Source of the DNA: Burkholderiales bacterium | Lineage (GTDB): Bacteria; Pseudomonadota; Gammaproteobacteria; Burkholderiales; Burkholderiaceae_C | Direction of reading: 5' to 3' | NCBI GenBank assembly: GCA_013044035.1 | Contig: JABEVE010000022.1 | Coordinates: 1 to 53,405, forward strand | Length of the DNA stretch: 53,405 nt | Shown here: positions 34,095-44,416 of the stretch, one piece after another | Layout of the letters: every line of letters begins with the position of its first letter | How positions within the stretch are numbered: the first letter of the stretch is position 1 | Made by a program: the position numbers and the translations under genes | Notes under the pieces: generated by a model | What the model was told of the DNA's origin: nothing | What the model saw: only the letters and a program-made list of their open reading frames with translations | Databases searched by the model: none

Positions 34095-35009
34095 TCACAC
34101 CTTCACGCTGGACTCGCCCAGCAATTCCTGCAGCACCCGCAGATACAGCGCGTAGCGAGACGGTGACAGTTGCCCGCTGTCCACCGCAGAGCGCACCGCG
34201 CAACCGGGCTCCTGGCGATGGGTGCAATTGTTGAAACGGCAGTCGCCATTGAGCGTGGCGATTTCAGGCATGGCGTGTTGCAACTGCGACACCGACAATT
34301 GGTTCAGGCCGAAGGCCTGGAAACCGGGTGAATCGAGCAGGGCACTGTGGGGCTGCAGACCATGCAATGGGTACAGCCTGGTGGCCGTGGTGGTGTGGCG
34401 TCCGGCGTTCAGCGCAGCGGAAATGGTCTGGGTCTGCGCCCGCAAGCCCGGCACCAGGGCGTTGGCCAGGGTGGATTTGCCGACGCCCGATGCACCGATG
34501 AGCATGCCGGTGCGCCCATCCAACCAGGAGCGCAAGGTTTGCGCGGCCTGCTCGGGGGCCTGCTTGGCCGAGAGTTCGATGAGGGGATAACCGGCGGCCT
34601 GCAGCGGCTGGAGCTGTTCGCGCAACTGCGCGGCGCTGGGCAGTTCGCATTTGTTGAGCACCAAAGCACTCGGAATGCCTTCGGCTTGTGCGGCGATGAG
34701 CGCGCGCCCCACCAGTTCGAGGTTGGGCGTGGGCTCCGGAGCCGTCATGACCATCACCAGGTCGAGATTGGCGGCGAACACCTTGCTGCGCCAGGCGTCC
34801 TGCCGCCATAGGGCGTTGCGGCGGGGCAGGATGGATTCGATCACCGCGGGGTCTTGCCCCAGACGCAACAGCACCTGGTCGCCGCATACGGCTTCGCTGC
34901 GCTTGCCGCGGGCGACGCAGGGCAGGGCGGTTTGGTTGCCGGTATCGGCCAGGTAGCTGCGTCCGAATGCCGCGACGATGCGCGCGGGCTGCAGGGACGG
35001 GTCTGGCAT
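34095..35009 (-). CDS. rsgA: Ribosome small subunit GTPase RsgA
   Basis: A 304-residue circularly permuted GTPase that checks late 30S assembly. It has an N-terminal OB fold, then the motif order G4 (LVLNKCEL), G1 (LIGASGVGKSTLANAL), G3 (LLDSPGFQAFGL), and the zinc motif CRFNNCTHRQEPGC. The ATG at 35009 (MPDPSLQ) avoids overlap with the pterin dehydratase gene, whose stop is at 35029; a start at 35060 would overlap it. Confidence 0.96.
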   Translation of the reverse strand: MPDPSLQPARIVAAFGRSYLADTGNQTALPCVARGKRSEAVCGDQVLLRLGQDPAVIESILPRRNALWRQDAWRSKVFAANLDLVMVMTAPEPTPNLELVGRALIAAQAEGIPSALVLNKCELPSAAQLREQLQPLQAAGYPLIELSAKQAPEQAAQTLRSWLDGRTGMLIGASGVGKSTLANALVPGLRAQTQTISAALNAGRHTTTATRLYPLHGLQPHSALLDSPGFQAFGLNQLSVSQLQHAMPEIATLNGDCRFNNCTHRQEPGCAVRSAVDSGQLSPSRYALYLRVLQELLGESSVKV

Positions 35010-35028
35010 GTGCTCGCGTGAGCCGGAA

Positions 35029-35373
35029 TCAGACAAAGGGCCGCTGCGCATACAGCGCATCTGTCTTGGCCGCGCAGATGAAGTCGCTACGCGAAATGCC
35101 GCCGGCCGAATGGGTGTTGAAGGCGACGACGCAGCGGTTGTAATGCACGCTCAGGTCGGGGTGATGGTCTTCTCGGTGCGCGATCCAGGCCAGTGCGTTG
35201 ACGAAGGCGATGGTGTCGAAATAGTCACGGAAGGCATAGGTACGCTGAATCGAGCCGTTTTCGTGCCGCCATTCAGGCAGGACGCCGAGTTGCTTCAGCA
35301 CCTCGCCTGCAGCGAGCGGGCGACCCTCGAGCGCCTGGCAATGATCCTGCAGCAATTGGTCCAGCGTCATCAT
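35029..35373 (-). CDS. Pterin-4-alpha-carbinolamine dehydratase
   Basis: A 114-residue PCD/DCoH (PhhB-like) protein. It has the active-site text IAHREDHHPDLSVHYNRC with adjacent histidines and the C-terminal FNTHSAGGISRSDFICAAK. It dehydrates pterin carbinolamine, recycling the cofactor of aromatic amino acid hydroxylases. It lies between the M48 protease and rsgA on the minus strand with short spacing, suggesting one operon 36735 to 33782. Confidence 0.95.
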   Translation of the reverse strand: MMTLDQLLQDHCQALEGRPLAAGEVLKQLGVLPEWRHENGSIQRTYAFRDYFDTIAFVNALAWIAHREDHHPDLSVHYNRCVVAFNTHSAGGISRSDFICAAKTDALYAQRPFV

Positions 35374-35391
35374 GGCAAGGCTCCGTTGGGC

Positions 35392-36735
35392 TCATGCGGC
35401 GTGGCCGGCCTGCGCTGGTCCGTCGTTCGACCGCAGCCTTGTCGTCGCCGGCCCTGAAGCGGACAACGCCGCAAGCGCCCCCATGCGCGCCAGGCGCTGC
35501 AGCGCGGGTGGGTGACTGTAGTAGAAGCGTACGTAGAGCGGATCAGGCGTGAGGGTGGAGGCGTTGTCCTGGTACATGCGTATCAAGGCTGCGCCCAGTT
35601 GGCGCGCGTCGCTGTGTTCGGCGGCGTAGGCATCTGCTTCGAATTCGTGTTTGCGCGACCAGCTGGCACCCAGCGGGGTGAAAAACACGCCGAACACGGG
35701 CAGGACCAGCATAAACAGAATGAGCGCCGCTGCGGCGTTGCCACCGAGCAAGTGAGGTGTATAGCCCAGGCCTGTGTAGAACCACACCCCGCCTGTCAGC
35801 CAGCCCAGCAGAGCGAACCCGGCGAGGCTCAGCAGCAGCGTGATGAACAGGCGCTGCTGGATGTGACGACGCTTGTAATGGCCCACCTCGTGCGCCAGCA
35901 CGGCCTCGATCTGCGCCGCATCGAGTTGTTTGAGCAGCGTATCAAACAGTACCACGCGGCGTGCGGCGCCCAGCCCGGTGAAATAGGCGTTGGCGTGGGC
36001 ACTGCGACGCGAGCCGTCCATGACGTAAAGGCCTTGCAGGGCGAAGTCGCAGCGTTGCATCAGCGCCTGTGCGCGGCCTTTCACCTCACCCTCGGCCAAG
36101 GGTTCGAAACGATTGAACAGCGGGGCGATGAACATCGGGAACACCACCATCATCACCAGGCTGAATGCCGCGAACGCGGCCCAGGCCCACAACCACCAGA
36201 GCGGGCTGGCTTGCATCAGCCAGAGAACCAGGGCAGCCAGCGGCAACATGAGCACGGCCGAAACCAGCAGGTTTTTCAGCATGTCACCCAGGAACAGTAC
36301 CGGGGTGTTGCGGTTGAAGCCGAAACGTGCTTCGAGCCGGAAGGTCTGCCACAGGTCCCATGGCAAATCGATGATGGCGGCGATGAGCGCGAATTCAATG
36401 AGCAGCAGCAGTTGCGCACCCAGGTGGGTGCCGAAGTGGGCGGTCGTGAAATCAGACAGCAACTGCAGGCCGCCGAACAGAGTCCAGCCCAGCAGCAGTG
36501 CGGCGGAGAACAGCGTATGCCACATGCCGAAACGGGTACGCGCCACCGTGTAATCGGCTGCCTTCTGGTGCGTGGGCAGTTCGATGACTGCGGCAAAAGC
36601 TTCAGGTACTTGGGCGCGATGGGCCTGCACGTGGCGGATTTGCCGCGTGGCCAGCCAGAGCTTCAAGCCCGTGCCCAGGACCAGTGCGCTGGCGAACAGT
36701 GCGGACCACAGCAGCGTGATGTCTTGAGGGCTCAT
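35392..36735 (-). CDS. M48-family (Ste24-like) membrane metalloprotease
   Basis: A 447-residue protease with several membrane segments. The zinc site is HEVGH (VLAHEVGHYKRRH), with the third ligand in RKHEFEADAYAAEH. The N-terminal half has the CAAX-protease N-terminal text IDLPWDLWQTFRLEARFGFN. Such enzymes (Ste24/HtpX relatives) cut membrane proteins. The ATG at 36735 (MSPQDITL) is chosen because the longer frame adds an unconserved hydrophilic leader. It heads the M48-PCD-rsgA-DUF2007 run and diverges from orn. Confidence 0.93.
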   Translation of the reverse strand: MSPQDITLLWSALFASALVLGTGLKLWLATRQIRHVQAHRAQVPEAFAAVIELPTHQKAADYTVARTRFGMWHTLFSAALLLGWTLFGGLQLLSDFTTAHFGTHLGAQLLLLIEFALIAAIIDLPWDLWQTFRLEARFGFNRNTPVLFLGDMLKNLLVSAVLMLPLAALVLWLMQASPLWWLWAWAAFAAFSLVMMVVFPMFIAPLFNRFEPLAEGEVKGRAQALMQRCDFALQGLYVMDGSRRSAHANAYFTGLGAARRVVLFDTLLKQLDAAQIEAVLAHEVGHYKRRHIQQRLFITLLLSLAGFALLGWLTGGVWFYTGLGYTPHLLGGNAAAALILFMLVLPVFGVFFTPLGASWSRKHEFEADAYAAEHSDARQLGAALIRMYQDNASTLTPDPLYVRFYYSHPPALQRLARMGALAALSASGPATTRLRSNDGPAQAGHAA

Positions 36736-36899
36736 GCGAAAATCCTGGGAACGTTCACGGTGGCCAGCCCGGTCCGGGTCGCGCTTGGAATCCGTGCACA
36801 CCGCATTATTTCACTGTGTCCGTGATCCTATGACCCGCTCCGGCAAGACCTTGCCTGGGGTGTTGTCCACTTCTTCCGAAATTCCAACCTCCCGCCTGC

Positions 36900-37505
36900 A
36901 TGAGCCTCCCAAAAGCAACCACCGTTCTCGCCCTGCATGAGTCCAACCTGTTGTGGGTGGATATGGAAATGACCGGGCTCAACCCTGAGACCGATCGCAT
37001 CATCGAAGTGGCCGTCGTCGTCACCGATGCGCAAGTGCGCGTGCGGGTGGAAGGCCCGGTGCTGGTGGTGCACCAGAGCGCCGAGGTGATGGACGGCATG
37101 GATGCCTGGAACAAGGGCACGCATGGCCGCTCCGGCCTGATCGCCAAGGTGGCGGCCAGCACGCTGAACGAGGCGCAGGCCGAGCAGGAGCTGCTGGACT
37201 TCATCGCCCGTTATGTCCCGGCCGGCAAAAGCCCGATGTGCGGCAACTCCATCTGCCAGGATCGACGTTTCATGGCGCGCGGCATGCCGCGGCTGGAGGC
37301 TTATTTCCATTACCGTAACCTGGACGTGAGCACCTTGAAGGAGCTGGCCAAACGTTGGCGTCCGGATGTGAGCGCGGCGTTCAAGAAGCGCCAGGAGCAC
37401 ACGGCACTGGCCGATATCCACGAGTCCATCGACGAGCTTCTGCATTACCGCGAACATTTTCTGCTCGCGATGTTGCCGCCTGAGACACCGCCAGCTCTGG
37501 CCTGA
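36900..37505 (+). CDS. orn: Oligoribonuclease
   Basis: A 201-residue DEDDh 3'-5' exoribonuclease that clears two- to five-base RNAs. It has exo [28 protein letters not shown], exo [14 protein letters not shown] and exo [21 protein letters not shown]. Full family length. It diverges from the M48 protease gene and converges with an acyl-CoA synthetase gene. Confidence 0.97.
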   Translation: MSLPKATTVLALHESNLLWVDMEMTGLNPETDRIIEVAVVVTDAQVRVRVEGPVLVVHQSAEVMDGMDAWNKGTHGRSGLIAKVAASTLNEAQAEQELLDFIARYVPAGKSPMCGNSICQDRRFMARGMPRLEAYFHYRNLDVSTLKELAKRWRPDVSAAFKKRQEHTALADIHESIDELLHYREHFLLAMLPPETPPALA

Positions 37506-37550
37506 GCACTGCAGTGCTGTCGGCTTGCGCGGCCGTCTGCTGCGACGCGT

Positions 37551-39269
37551 TCAGCCGCGCAGGGAGGGAAAGTCGTCTTCCCAGTACTCGCCGGAACGCC
37601 GCTCCCCGTTTGTGATGCTGCCTTGTTCCAGGGCGCGCAACTCCACCCGCCGAATCTTGCCCGAAATGGTTTTGGGCAGTTCGTAAAACTCGATGCGCCG
37701 GATCCGCTTGTAGGCGGCCAGATGCTCGCGGGCATAGCGCAGCACGTCGAGCGCCAGTTCGCGACTGGGCTCGAAGCCGGTGCGGCAGGCGATGAATGCC
37801 TTGGGCACGGCCAGGCGTACCGGGTCAGGGCTGGGGACGACGGCGGCCTCGGCCACGGCCGGGTGGGCGATGAGCACGCTTTCCAGTTCAAAGGGGCTGA
37901 TGCGGTAGTCGGAGGCTTTGAACACATCGTCGATGCGGCCGACGAAGGTGAAGCTGCCGTCGGCGTTGCGCTGCGCCACGTCGCCCGTGTGGTAATGACC
38001 GTGGCGCATGGCTTGCGCGGTTTTCTCGGCGTCGCCGGAGTAGCCTGTCATCAGTCCCACCGGACGCGGCTCGAGCGCGACGCAGACTTCGCCTTCGTCG
38101 GCAGGGCGACCATCGAGGTCCAGCAGTTCGAGGCGCCAGCCAGGCAGCGGACGGCCCATCGCGCCGGGTTGCAGCGGCTGGCCAGGAGCGTTGCCGACCA
38201 TGCAGCAGGTTTCGGTTTGCCCGTAGCCGTCGCGGATGGTGATGCCCCAGGCGGCTTGTACCCGGGCAATGATTTCAGGGTTGAGCGGTTCGCCCGCGCC
38301 CACCAACTCGCGGAACTTCACGGCGTAGCGCTTGAGGTCCTGCTGGATGAACAGGCGCCAGACCGTGGGTGGTGCGCACAGGGTGGTGACGCCGCAGCGT
38401 GCAGCGGCGTCCAGCGCAGCGTCGGCGTTGAAGCGCGTCTGGTTGAAGGCGAAGATGCAGGCCTGCGCGTTCCACGGCGCGAAAAAGCAGCTCCACGCAT
38501 GCTTGGCCCAACCGGGTGAGCTGATATTCCAGTGCACATCACCAGGCAGCAGGCCGATCCAGTACATGGTGGACAGGTGACCGATGGGGTAGCTGATGTG
38601 GCTGTGCTGAACCAGCTTGGGTCTGGAGGTGGTGCCGGAGGTGAAATAAAGCAGCAGCGGGTCGGCGGCGGCTGTTGGTCCATCGGGTATGAAGTCGGCG
38701 GGAGCATCGCCAGCCTCCCTCAGGTTGATCCACGCTGCATGCGCGCCGGTGCAAAAGCGACCGCGCAGGGTTTGTGTCGCGGTGGCGGGCAGGGCGTCGA
38801 ACTTGGGGGCGTCAGGAGCGGTGGTGAGCACATGGGCGATGCCGGCGCGTGTGATGCGGTCGGCCAGATCGTCGGCGGTCAGCAGGGTGGTGGCCGGGAT
38901 CATCACCGCGCCAAGCTTGATGCACGCCAGCATCGCATCCCACAGCTCCACGCAATTGGGCAGCATGAGCATGACCCGATCGCCACGGTTCACGCCGTGG
39001 CTGCGCAGGAAATGGGCCATGCGTTGGCTGCGCAGATGCATGTCGTCGAAACTGTGGCGAGCCTCGGTGCCGTTTTCTTCGACGAGCCACAGAGCGGTCT
39101 GCGCATTACCGCGCGCCATCGGGTCGAAGTAATCCAACGCCCAGTTGAATTGCAGGGGCCGCGGCCAATGGAATGCGGACTGTGCCGCGGGGTGATCAGT
39201 GCGCAGGCGCAACAGGGTGTCGCGCGCATCGAGAAATGCCTTTGCGGCTGTATGCATGTCTGTCTCCAT
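37551..39269 (-). CDS. Acyl-CoA synthetase (AMP-forming)
   Basis: A 572-residue member of the ANL superfamily that activates a carboxylate with ATP and CoA. It has the P-loop LLYFTSGTTSRPKLVQHSH, the A5-type motif DGYGQTETCCMVGN, the hinge HTGDVAQRNADGSFTFVGRIDD and the C-terminal catalytic Lys in LPKTISGKIRRVELR. Similarity looks closest to medium-chain or acetyl-type synthetases; substrate length is not readable. It is a single gene between orn and trxB, with 60 bases to trxB. Confidence 0.9.
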   Translation of the reverse strand: METDMHTAAKAFLDARDTLLRLRTDHPAAQSAFHWPRPLQFNWALDYFDPMARGNAQTALWLVEENGTEARHSFDDMHLRSQRMAHFLRSHGVNRGDRVMLMLPNCVELWDAMLACIKLGAVMIPATTLLTADDLADRITRAGIAHVLTTAPDAPKFDALPATATQTLRGRFCTGAHAAWINLREAGDAPADFIPDGPTAAADPLLLYFTSGTTSRPKLVQHSHISYPIGHLSTMYWIGLLPGDVHWNISSPGWAKHAWSCFFAPWNAQACIFAFNQTRFNADAALDAAARCGVTTLCAPPTVWRLFIQQDLKRYAVKFRELVGAGEPLNPEIIARVQAAWGITIRDGYGQTETCCMVGNAPGQPLQPGAMGRPLPGWRLELLDLDGRPADEGEVCVALEPRPVGLMTGYSGDAEKTAQAMRHGHYHTGDVAQRNADGSFTFVGRIDDVFKASDYRISPFELESVLIAHPAVAEAAVVPSPDPVRLAVPKAFIACRTGFEPSRELALDVLRYAREHLAAYKRIRRIEFYELPKTISGKIRRVELRALEQGSITNGERRSGEYWEDDFPSLRG

Positions 39270-39329
39270 CGTTGTTATGGCTGCGGCTCCAGCCTGCCGA
39301 GAGAGACTGACATGAAACTGAATGGCGGG

Positions 39330-40358
<1,029 letters not shown>

Positions 40359-40512
40359 TTAGGGTTCACCCGGGTTTTCTGTCTGATGGTCGCTTGTTGT
40401 TGAGACATGGCCCGAGTTCTTGTCCGTGCGGCGAAAGCCTCGGCGCAGGGGCTCTGACCAGCTTGGCCCGGCAAGTGTCTGGGTTAGCATCCGATCATCT
40501 CCAGGAGTGAAG

Positions 40513-41184
40513 ATGGCTGCGATTTCGAATATCGATCTGGTGCGTCGTGTACCCATGTTTTCGGTACTGACGGAGGCGCAGGCATGGACGCTGTCGCAGT
40601 CCATCGTCAAGAAGCGTTACAAGCGTGGCGAATGTCTGGTTGAGCAGGGCGGGCGTTCGAATGCGCTGTTCATCATCCTTGCCGGACGCGCGCGGGTGTT
40701 GAGCGTCGATTCCAAAGGGCGGGAAGTGATTCTTGCGGTGTTGCATCCCGGCGACCATGTCGGCGAAATGAGCCTGATCGATGGCGAGCCACATTCCGCC
40801 ACGGTCAGCGCCGAGGTGCAGACCGACGTCCTCGTGCTGGGCCGTGTAGCCTTTCTGCAAAGCCTGCCGGAAAACACCAGCATGTCGTTTTCCATCATGC
40901 GTGGCCTGGTGCACCGCCTGCGCCGCGCCGACAGCAAGATCGAGTCGCTGGCGCTGATGGATGTCTACGGACGCGTGGCGCGCGCGTTGATGGAAATGGG
41001 CGAGGAAGAGGGTGCCGAGCGCATCATCCGCACCAAGCTTTCGCGCCAGGACCTGGCGAAGATGGTGGGTGCTTCGCGTGAGATGGTCAGCCGCGTCATG
41101 AAAGATTTCGAGCAGCAGGGGCTGGTGGTCGAACGCGAGGACGGCACAACCATCGTGCGCGACCACATCGCTTCCTTGCTTTGA
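40513..41184 (+). CDS. Crp/Fnr-family transcriptional regulator
   Basis: A 223-residue regulator. The cyclic-nucleotide-binding-like domain has [23 protein letters not shown]. The C-terminal helix-turn-helix reads [24 protein letters not shown]. There is no N-terminal cysteine cluster like that of Fnr, so an iron-sulfur oxygen sensor is unlikely. The ATG at 40513 has CCAGGAG upstream. In Burkholderiales this type stands between trxB and ftsK. Its effector is unknown; the residue set for cAMP contact was not verified. Confidence 0.9.
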   Translation: MAAISNIDLVRRVPMFSVLTEAQAWTLSQSIVKKRYKRGECLVEQGGRSNALFIILAGRARVLSVDSKGREVILAVLHPGDHVGEMSLIDGEPHSATVSAEVQTDVLVLGRVAFLQSLPENTSMSFSIMRGLVHRLRRADSKIESLALMDVYGRVARALMEMGEEEGAERIIRTKLSRQDLAKMVGASREMVSRVMKDFEQQGLVVEREDGTTIVRDHIASLL

Positions 41185-43601
41185 GCGCGCCCAAGTGCGC
41201 AAGCGTCCTGTCTGCGGAGGTCAGCACAACGCGGGAGTCACCCTTTATTTTCTTGCGAGCTATTTTGATCAAAATTTTGCGTTGGTTCACCTTTCCAAGG
41301 GCAAGCGCGCCCCATTCAGGTCAGCTTGGCACGCGTAAAAGCCGGCTGCTGGCTGAAATCCGCCTGGTGGCCGGCGCCATCACCTGGCTGCTGCTGCTGC
41401 TGGCCATGTTCAGTTACCACCGCAGTGACCCGTCCTGGTCGACTTCTGGCGCGGCTGCCACCCAGGGCACGGCGAACCTGGTTGGCGCGGCTGGAGCCTG
41501 GACGGCTGACATCCTTTATTTCCTGCTGGGTTTTTCGGCGCTGTGGCTGCTGCCCATGGGCTTGTTGGCGTTGGTGCGTGCCTGGCGTCGCGCGCACACG
41601 CAGGCGCAAACTGCGCCGCGCAGTTGGCTGGCCAAGCTGGGTTCGGTGGCTGCGCTGGGTTTGCTGCCGCTCTCCAGCGCAGCGCTCGAGGCCACCCGAC
41701 TTTATGGCCTCCACGTTCACCTGCCGGCTGCTGCGGGTGGCGTGGTGGGCAACTGGCTGGGCAGCGCGGCGCAGCAGTTGCTGGGTTTCACCGGCAGCGC
41801 CATCGTGCTGTTGGCGGTGTTCCTGCTGTCACTATCGTGGTACGCGCAGTTGAGTTGGGCCGATGTCGCCGAACGTGTCGGCACCCGCATCGAGTTGACC
41901 TGGGTGAGCTGGCGCACGCGCCGTGCCCAGGAGCAGGATCGGCATGTCGGCGCCCAAGCCTTGCAGGCGCGCGAGGCCGATCTCGTGAGCGAGCAGGCGC
42001 GCGAGGCCGAGGAGGTGTTCGCGCCTGTCTACATCGAGCCGCCGCTGGTGCAGGTGCCCCAGTCGCAGCGGGTGCAGCGTGAGAAGCAAAAGCCCTTGTT
42101 CCAGGAGATGCAGACGTCCGGCCTGCCGCCCCTGGACCTACTCGACCACGGCAATACCCCGAAAGACCCCATCGGCGCCGAAACTCTGGAGTTCACGTCG
42201 CGCCTGATCGAGAAAAAACTCAAGGACTTCGGTGTCTCGGTACGCGTGGTGGCGGCGTCGCCCGGGCCGGTCATCACGCGCTACGAGGTGGAGCCCGAAC
42301 CGGGTGTGAAGGGCTCGCAAGTGGTGGGCTTGTCGCGCGATCTGGCGCGGGCGTTGTCGCTGGTGAGCATCCGCGTGGTGGAAACCATTCCCGGCAAGAA
42401 CACCATGGCGCTGGAATTGCCCAATGCCAAGCGCCAGACCATCCGACTGGCCGAAATTCTCGGCTCCCAGGTCTACAACGACGCGCCGTCCATGCTCAGC
42501 ATGGGCCTGGGCAAGGACATCGTCGGCAACCCGGTCGTCACCGACCTGGCCAAGATGCCGCATTTGCTGGTGGCGGGCACCACAGGGTCGGGCAAGTCGG
42601 TGGGCATCAACGCCATGATCCTAGGCCTGCTGTACAAGGCCGAGGCCAAGCAGGTGCGCATGATCATGATCGACCCGAAGATGCTGGAGCTCAGCGTCTA
42701 CGAGGGTATTCCGCATTTGCTGGCGCCGGTGGTGACTGACATGAAGCAGGCCGCGCACGCGCTCTCGTGGTGCGTGGGTGAGATGGAGCGGCGCTACAAG
42801 GTGATGAGCAAGCTGGGGGTGCGCAATCTGGCGAGCTACAACACGCGCATTGCCGAGGCTGCTCAGCGTGGCGAGCATGTGCCCAACCCGCTGTCGCTCA
42901 CGCCCGAGAACCCCGAGCCGCTGCAACACATGCCCTATATCGTGGTCATCATCGACGAGCTGGCCGATTTGATGATGGTGGTGGGCAAGAAGATCGAGGA
43001 GCTCATTGCCCGTCTCGCGCAGAAGGCGCGCGCCGCAGGCGTGCATTTGATTCTCGCCACGCAGCGCCCCAGCGTCGACGTGATCACCGGCCTGATCAAG
43101 GCCAACATTCCCACTCGCATGGCGTTTCAGGTGTCGAGCAAGATCGACTCACGCACTATCCTCGACCAGATGGGCGCTGAGAGCCTGCTGGGCATGGGCG
43201 ACATGCTCTACCTGCCGCCGGGCTCGGGCGTGCCGCAACGGGTGCATGGCGCCTTCGTCAGCGACGCCGAGGTGCATCGCGTGGTGGAGCAGCTCAAGGC
43301 CCAGGGTGAGCCCGACTACGTGCCCGGTCTGCTGGAGCCGGAGACTGGCGAGGATGGTGCCGAAACCGGCTACGACGGCTCTACGGGCAGCGATGCCGAG
43401 GCCGACCCGCTCTATGACCAGGCGGTGCAAATCGTGCTGCAAAGTCGCAAGGCGTCGATTTCACTGGTGCAGCGACACCTGCGCATCGGCTACAACCGCT
43501 CGGCCCGGCTGCTGGATCAGATGGAAAAAGCCGGTCTGGTCTCGCCGCTGTCCACCAACGGCAACCGCGACATCTTGGTGCCCGCGCGCGCCGAATCCTG
43601 A
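41181..43601 (+). CDS. ftsK: DNA translocase FtsK
   Basis: Up to 806 residues. Four N-terminal membrane helices (from [18 protein letters not shown] onward) anchor it at the septum. A linker follows, then the motor domain with Walker [20 protein letters not shown] and Walker [12 protein letters not shown], and a C-terminal gamma winged helix ([22 protein letters not shown]) that reads KOPS sites. It pumps chromosomes and triggers XerCD. The start is uncertain: the frame opens at a TTG overlapping the previous stop, with later TTG codons at 41253 and 41265 and no ATG before the first helix. Confidence 0.95.
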   Translation: MSAPKCASVLSAEVSTTRESPFIFLRAILIKILRWFTFPRASAPHSGQLGTRKSRLLAEIRLVAGAITWLLLLLAMFSYHRSDPSWSTSGAAATQGTANLVGAAGAWTADILYFLLGFSALWLLPMGLLALVRAWRRAHTQAQTAPRSWLAKLGSVAALGLLPLSSAALEATRLYGLHVHLPAAAGGVVGNWLGSAAQQLLGFTGSAIVLLAVFLLSLSWYAQLSWADVAERVGTRIELTWVSWRTRRAQEQDRHVGAQALQAREADLVSEQAREAEEVFAPVYIEPPLVQVPQSQRVQREKQKPLFQEMQTSGLPPLDLLDHGNTPKDPIGAETLEFTSRLIEKKLKDFGVSVRVVAASPGPVITRYEVEPEPGVKGSQVVGLSRDLARALSLVSIRVVETIPGKNTMALELPNAKRQTIRLAEILGSQVYNDAPSMLSMGLGKDIVGNPVVTDLAKMPHLLVAGTTGSGKSVGINAMILGLLYKAEAKQVRMIMIDPKMLELSVYEGIPHLLAPVVTDMKQAAHALSWCVGEMERRYKVMSKLGVRNLASYNTRIAEAAQRGEHVPNPLSLTPENPEPLQHMPYIVVIIDELADLMMVVGKKIEELIARLAQKARAAGVHLILATQRPSVDVITGLIKANIPTRMAFQVSSKIDSRTILDQMGAESLLGMGDMLYLPPGSGVPQRVHGAFVSDAEVHRVVEQLKAQGEPDYVPGLLEPETGEDGAETGYDGSTGSDAEADPLYDQAVQIVLQSRKASISLVQRHLRIGYNRSARLLDQMEKAGLVSPLSTNGNRDILVPARAES

Positions 43602-44359
43602 TGGAGCTCCTCATGACTGTGCGTTTGCTCTTCGTTCCTCACTGCGTTGCCGCTGCGCGACCAAAGCGGCGGCCGGGATGGCCGGGGCTGCTGGCTTTGT
43701 TGGTGTGGGGGCTGGCAGCGGGGCTCGCCGTTGGCGTGCTCGTGGCGGCTTGCGCGCAAGCCGCCACGAGCGCATCAGCGCAGTCTGCCGTCGGCGGTGT
43801 GGCGTTGCTTGAGCAGTGGGTGAAGTCCACGCACAGCGCGCGTACCAGCTTCACTCAGAGCGTGGTGGACGAGAAGGGCAGGGCCACTGCCCCTTCGGGA
43901 GGCAGCTTCGAGTTCGAGCGTCCCGGCAAATTCCGCTGGATCTACACCAAGCCCTACAAGCAAGACATCATCAGCGATGGCCAGACCATCTGGACCTATG
44001 ACCACGACCTCGATCAGGTCACGGTCAGTATGCAATCGCGTGCGCTGTCGGGCACGCCTGCTGCCCTGTTGACTGGCGAAGACGTGAACAAAATCTTCGC
44101 TCTGAGCCCATTGCCAAGCACCTCGGGCCTGCAGTGGGTTCAGGCCGTGCCTCGGAGCAAGGACAGCACATTCGACTGGGTACGCATCGGTCTGAAGTCA
44201 ACTCCGCAAGGTCCGGAGTTGGTGGAGATGCAACTGCGCGACGCCTTCCGTCGCACCTCCACCATCGTGTTCAGCGATACGCAACGCAATCCGGTGTTTG
44301 CTGCTGGCAGTTTTCATTTCACGGCGCCCCAAGGTGCCTCGGTGATCCAGCAGCCCTGA
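43601..44359 (+). CDS. lolA: Outer-membrane lipoprotein carrier LolA
   Basis: A 252-residue (or 248 from 43613) periplasmic carrier of lipoproteins from LolCDE to LolB. A long basic leader precedes a hydrophobic signal segment (LLALLVWGLAAGLAVGVLVAACAQA). The mature text ARTSFTQSVVDEKGR, GSFEFERPGKFRWIYTKPYKQDII and QTIWTYDHDLDQVTV is typical of LolA. The signal region is longer than usual and contains a 34-base perfect palindrome at DNA level. It follows ftsK with a 1-base overlap and precedes rarA. Confidence 0.95.
   Translation: MELLMTVRLLFVPHCVAAARPKRRPGWPGLLALLVWGLAAGLAVGVLVAACAQAATSASAQSAVGGVALLEQWVKSTHSARTSFTQSVVDEKGRATAPSGGSFEFERPGKFRWIYTKPYKQDIISDGQTIWTYDHDLDQVTVSMQSRALSGTPAALLTGEDVNKIFALSPLPSTSGLQWVQAVPRSKDSTFDWVRIGLKSTPQGPELVEMQLRDAFRRTSTIVFSDTQRNPVFAAGSFHFTAPQGASVIQQP
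43738..43771. repeat. 34-base perfect palindrome inside lolA
   Basis: GCTCGTGGCGGCTTGCG (43738-43754) is followed with no spacer by its exact reverse complement CGCAAGCCGCCACGAGC (43755-43771). It encodes the end of the LolA signal peptide. The RNA would form a stable 17-pair hairpin (small loop) about 140 bases after the start codon. Confidence 0.9.
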
Positions 44360-44416
44360 GCCACCGCGCGCTGCAGCCGTGCAGTTCCAGTCAGACCGGA
44401 TCCCGGCAACGCCGTC

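Noticed and set aside
35512-36825. A 437-codon plus-strand frame
   Set aside because: Antisense to the M48 protease; rich in Gln/His/Glu as expected for a shadow of a membrane protein.
41262-41275. FNR box before ftsK
   Set aside because: The palindrome lacks the TTGAT-N4-ATCAA spacing of an FNR/CRP site, and it lies downstream of, not before, the likely start of transcription.
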